A stretch of DNA of 6,679 nt from Actinomycetota bacterium (GTDB taxonomy: Bacteria > Actinomycetota > Rubrobacteria > Rubrobacterales > Rubrobacteraceae). Location: positions 1 to 6,679 of the forward strand of contig JAIVIG010000057.1 of assembly GCA_020200675.1 (NCBI GenBank), in the 5' to 3' direction. This document shows positions 6,578 through 6,679 of this stretch, piece by piece (position 1 is the first letter of the stretch; each line of letters begins with the position of its first letter). A model generated the notes under the pieces. It had not been told where the DNA came from. It worked only from the letters and a program-made list of their open reading frames with translations, and ran no database searches. The translations under genes and the position numbers were made by a program.

Positions 6578-6679
6578 GTTTAAGCAGCTCCAATTGTAAT
6601 CGTGCAAGAATAGCAGCAGGCAAACCTCGTGCATGGCCTCGCTCTTTGAGAACGACAGCGTCTTTCTCACAAAGCGTCC
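6566..6679 (-). CDS. IS1-family transposase, C-terminal fragment
   Basis: An open frame enters from the right edge and ends at TGA 6568-6566, giving the last 37 residues. The segment RFVRKTLSFSKSEAMHE aligns with the C-terminus of the IS1 transposase (RLGRKTICFSKSVEIHD, recalled), sharing the R..RKT..FSKS...H pattern; the tail HDYNWSCLNNVG is element-specific. IS1 transposases are DDE enzymes that move the element by a DNA route. The catalytic residues lie outside the window, so activity cannot be judged. The stop codon falls inside the terminal repeat and is in the same frame as the cas8 remnant, with three codons between them belonging to the IS end. Confidence 0.85.
   Translation of the reverse strand, partial: GRFVRKTLSFSKSEAMHEVCLLLFLHDYNWSCLNNVG

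Larger units (their letters stand above)
6557..6679 (-). mobile_element. IS1-family insertion sequence, 3' end, inserted in cas8b
   Basis: The element is recognised from two independent signs: a transposase C-terminus of IS1 type and a terminal repeat starting GGTGGTGGCTCAAC at 6557, which fits the GGTRRTG start of IS1-family ends. Cas8-like coding resumes immediately after it. The rest of the element lies beyond the right edge. It is oriented with its transposase reading toward cas7, the same direction as the cas operon. Confidence 0.85.

Noticed and set aside
6577..6607. Outward promoter at the IS1-family end (TTGCAC - 18 nt - TTAAAC on the minus strand)
   Set aside because: The -35 is fair but the -10 is poor; not strong enough to annotate, although some IS ends do supply promoters.
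6375..6623. Minus-strand open frame of 82 codons crossing the IS/cas8 junction
   Set aside because: It runs through both IS and cas8 sequence in a frame used by neither; the Cas8-like and IS1-like proteins are both in the other frame.

Overview
This window is most of a type I-B CRISPR-Cas locus with insertion sequences cutting into both ends. All genes are read on the minus strand, right to left. The order is [IS1-family transposase end] - cas8b C-terminal remnant - cas7 - cas5 - cas3 - cas4 - cas1 - cas2 - leader with promoter - one CRISPR repeat - [second, unrelated insertion sequence with the start of its transposase]. The cas8-cas7-cas5-cas3-cas4-cas1-cas2 order, a Csh2-like Cas7 and a 30-nt repeat with GTTT/AAAC ends all fit subtype I-B. 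No cas6 is seen; it would be expected to the right, beyond the IS1 element.

Right end (6557-6679): the last 37 codons of an IS1-family transposase and its terminal inverted repeat (GGTGGTGGCTCAACC...) lie directly against an open cas8 frame. Only the last 123 codons of cas8b remain on this side. Middle (307-6188): six apparently intact cas genes packed with no gaps. They are linked by one ATGA overlap (cas8/cas7), an 11-nt overlap (cas7/cas5), three successive GTGA overlaps (cas5/cas3, cas3/cas4, cas4/cas1) and a 1-nt gap (cas1/cas2), so they look like one translationally coupled operon. Several true starts are GTG codons inside longer open frames. Left end (1-306): a 154-nt leader carries a good -35/-10 pair whose predicted start falls at the edge of the first CRISPR repeat. 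Three bases past that repeat the array is broken by another IS, probably IS701-like, inserted at CTAG.

If cas8b has no other copy, the Cascade large subunit is split, while Cas3 and the adaptation module (Cas4-Cas1-Cas2) keep all visible catalytic residues. The array has also been separated from its leader promoter. The locus therefore looks like an intact adaptation and nuclease gene set whose interference complex and crRNA supply were both hit by transposons. A twist is that the surviving cas8b tail is about the size of the Cas11 small subunit that type I-B systems make from inside cas8.

Host: a bacterium with fairly GC-rich genes. I cannot name it from the sequence; an actinobacterium of Rubrobacter type or another thermophile-like lineage is only a guess. 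The two IS ends and the leader look less GC-rich than the cas genes.
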